Assembly: GCA_963834015.1 (NCBI GenBank)
Contig: CAWIAG010000004.1
Coordinates: 2,105,144-2,169,143, forward strand
From: FEN-1297 sp963834015
GTDB taxonomy: Bacteria; Bacteroidota; Ignavibacteria; Ignavibacteriales; Ignavibacteriaceae
Direction of reading: 5' to 3'
Length of the DNA stretch: 64,000 nucleotides
Below are positions 63,863 through 64,000 of this stretch, piece by piece. A model generated the notes under the pieces. That model did not search any database. It worked only from the letters and a program-made list of their open reading frames with translations, and was not told the DNA's origin. The position numbers were made by a program, and so were the translations under genes. Each line of letters begins with the position of its first letter. Positions within the stretch are counted from its first letter, which is position 1.

Positions 63863-64000
63863 ATGAAAAATAAAAAATTAATAAAATTCTGGTATATATT
63901 ATTATCATTCCTATTTCCGTTTGTTATAAGTGCACAGACCTGGAATGTAAATAGTGATTATTGGTCTGCTACCGATGCATTGGGCAGAAAGACTCCAACA
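63863..64000 (+). CDS. Secreted protein, N-terminal part
   Basis: A 46-codon start with AAAGGAAAA before the ATG encodes a signal peptide (FLFPFVISAQ) and then WNVNSDYWSATDALGRKTPT. The ATDALGR-type start recalls uncharacterised secreted hydrolase-like proteins of Bacteroidetes (W-x-ATD-A-L-G-R-x-x-P-T). The gene runs out of the window. Context suggests a polysaccharide enzyme. Confidence 0.7.
   Translation, partial: MKNKKLIKFWYILLSFLFPFVISAQTWNVNSDYWSATDALGRKTPT

Overview
The window is AT-rich bacterial DNA and most likely comes from an Ignavibacteria-type member of the Bacteroidota/Chlorobi group. The main reasons are four secreted proteins or fragments with the type IX secretion (T9SS) C-terminal domain typical of that group (an NYPNPFNP motif, then GIYFYR-like and KK-hydrophobic-K endings), two PorV/PorQ-like outer-membrane proteins, a TonB-dependent receptor and many Sec signal peptides. 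This assignment is an inference from protein families. No rRNA or CRISPR array is present.

Layout. 1-6.0 kb: envelope genes (DUF1207 tail, M50 protease, lipoprotein, propeller protein, two PorV-like proteins). 6.1-10.8 kb: cell-surface glycan genes (a frameshifted FemAB-like protein, two glycosyltransferases, a flippase). 11.2-17.3 kb: thyA-folA-mutL, a UbiA-type prenyltransferase, a small lipoprotein and a CorC/CNNM transporter. 18.0-20.2 kb: a 14-repeat propeller protein with a T9SS signal. 20.2-22.0 kb: two tandem paralogous DUF1670 genes bounded by 14-bp inverted repeats, a candidate uncharacterised mobile unit. 22.1-26.6 kb: a manA-like isomerase, a DDD glycosyltransferase and ilvD. 26.8-31.1 kb: a plant-polysaccharide gene set (GH140-like, SGNH esterase, secreted beta-helix).

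31.3-34.3 kb is the most unusual part. Two different tRNA-Ser genes (GGA on the minus strand, CGA on the plus strand) each have, immediately upstream, a tandem array of units that begin with the first 29-30 nt of that tRNA. In both arrays the tRNA fragment is interrupted at the same D-loop position by a 30-nt insert made of two perfect 15-nt hairpins. One array (4 x 326 bp) carries a GIY-YIG nuclease ORF in each unit. The other (6 x 101 bp) is non-coding and has an ABCABC higher-order pattern. The intact tRNAs lack the insert. I read this as a tRNA-Ser-targeting repeat family with nuclease-bearing and short forms.

34.4-44.1 kb: DUF1203, a STAS protein, bacteriohemerythrin and several two-component proteins, including a histidine kinase split by a frameshift at a G6 run. 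44.2-64 kb: a deoxy-sugar/polysaccharide utilisation locus with fucose uptake and isomerisation (fucP, fucI), a GH3 enzyme with PA14, an esterase, a LacI regulator, a TonB receptor, a T9SS beta-helix protein, a GH99-like protein, and rhamnose catabolism (rhaM, rhaT, rhaA). The GH3 and lacI promoters share one geometry (TTGACA, 18 nt, TATATT, 3 nt, CTTAAT operator), and a second, perfectly palindromic 26-bp operator lies before lacI, so the LacI protein probably controls both.
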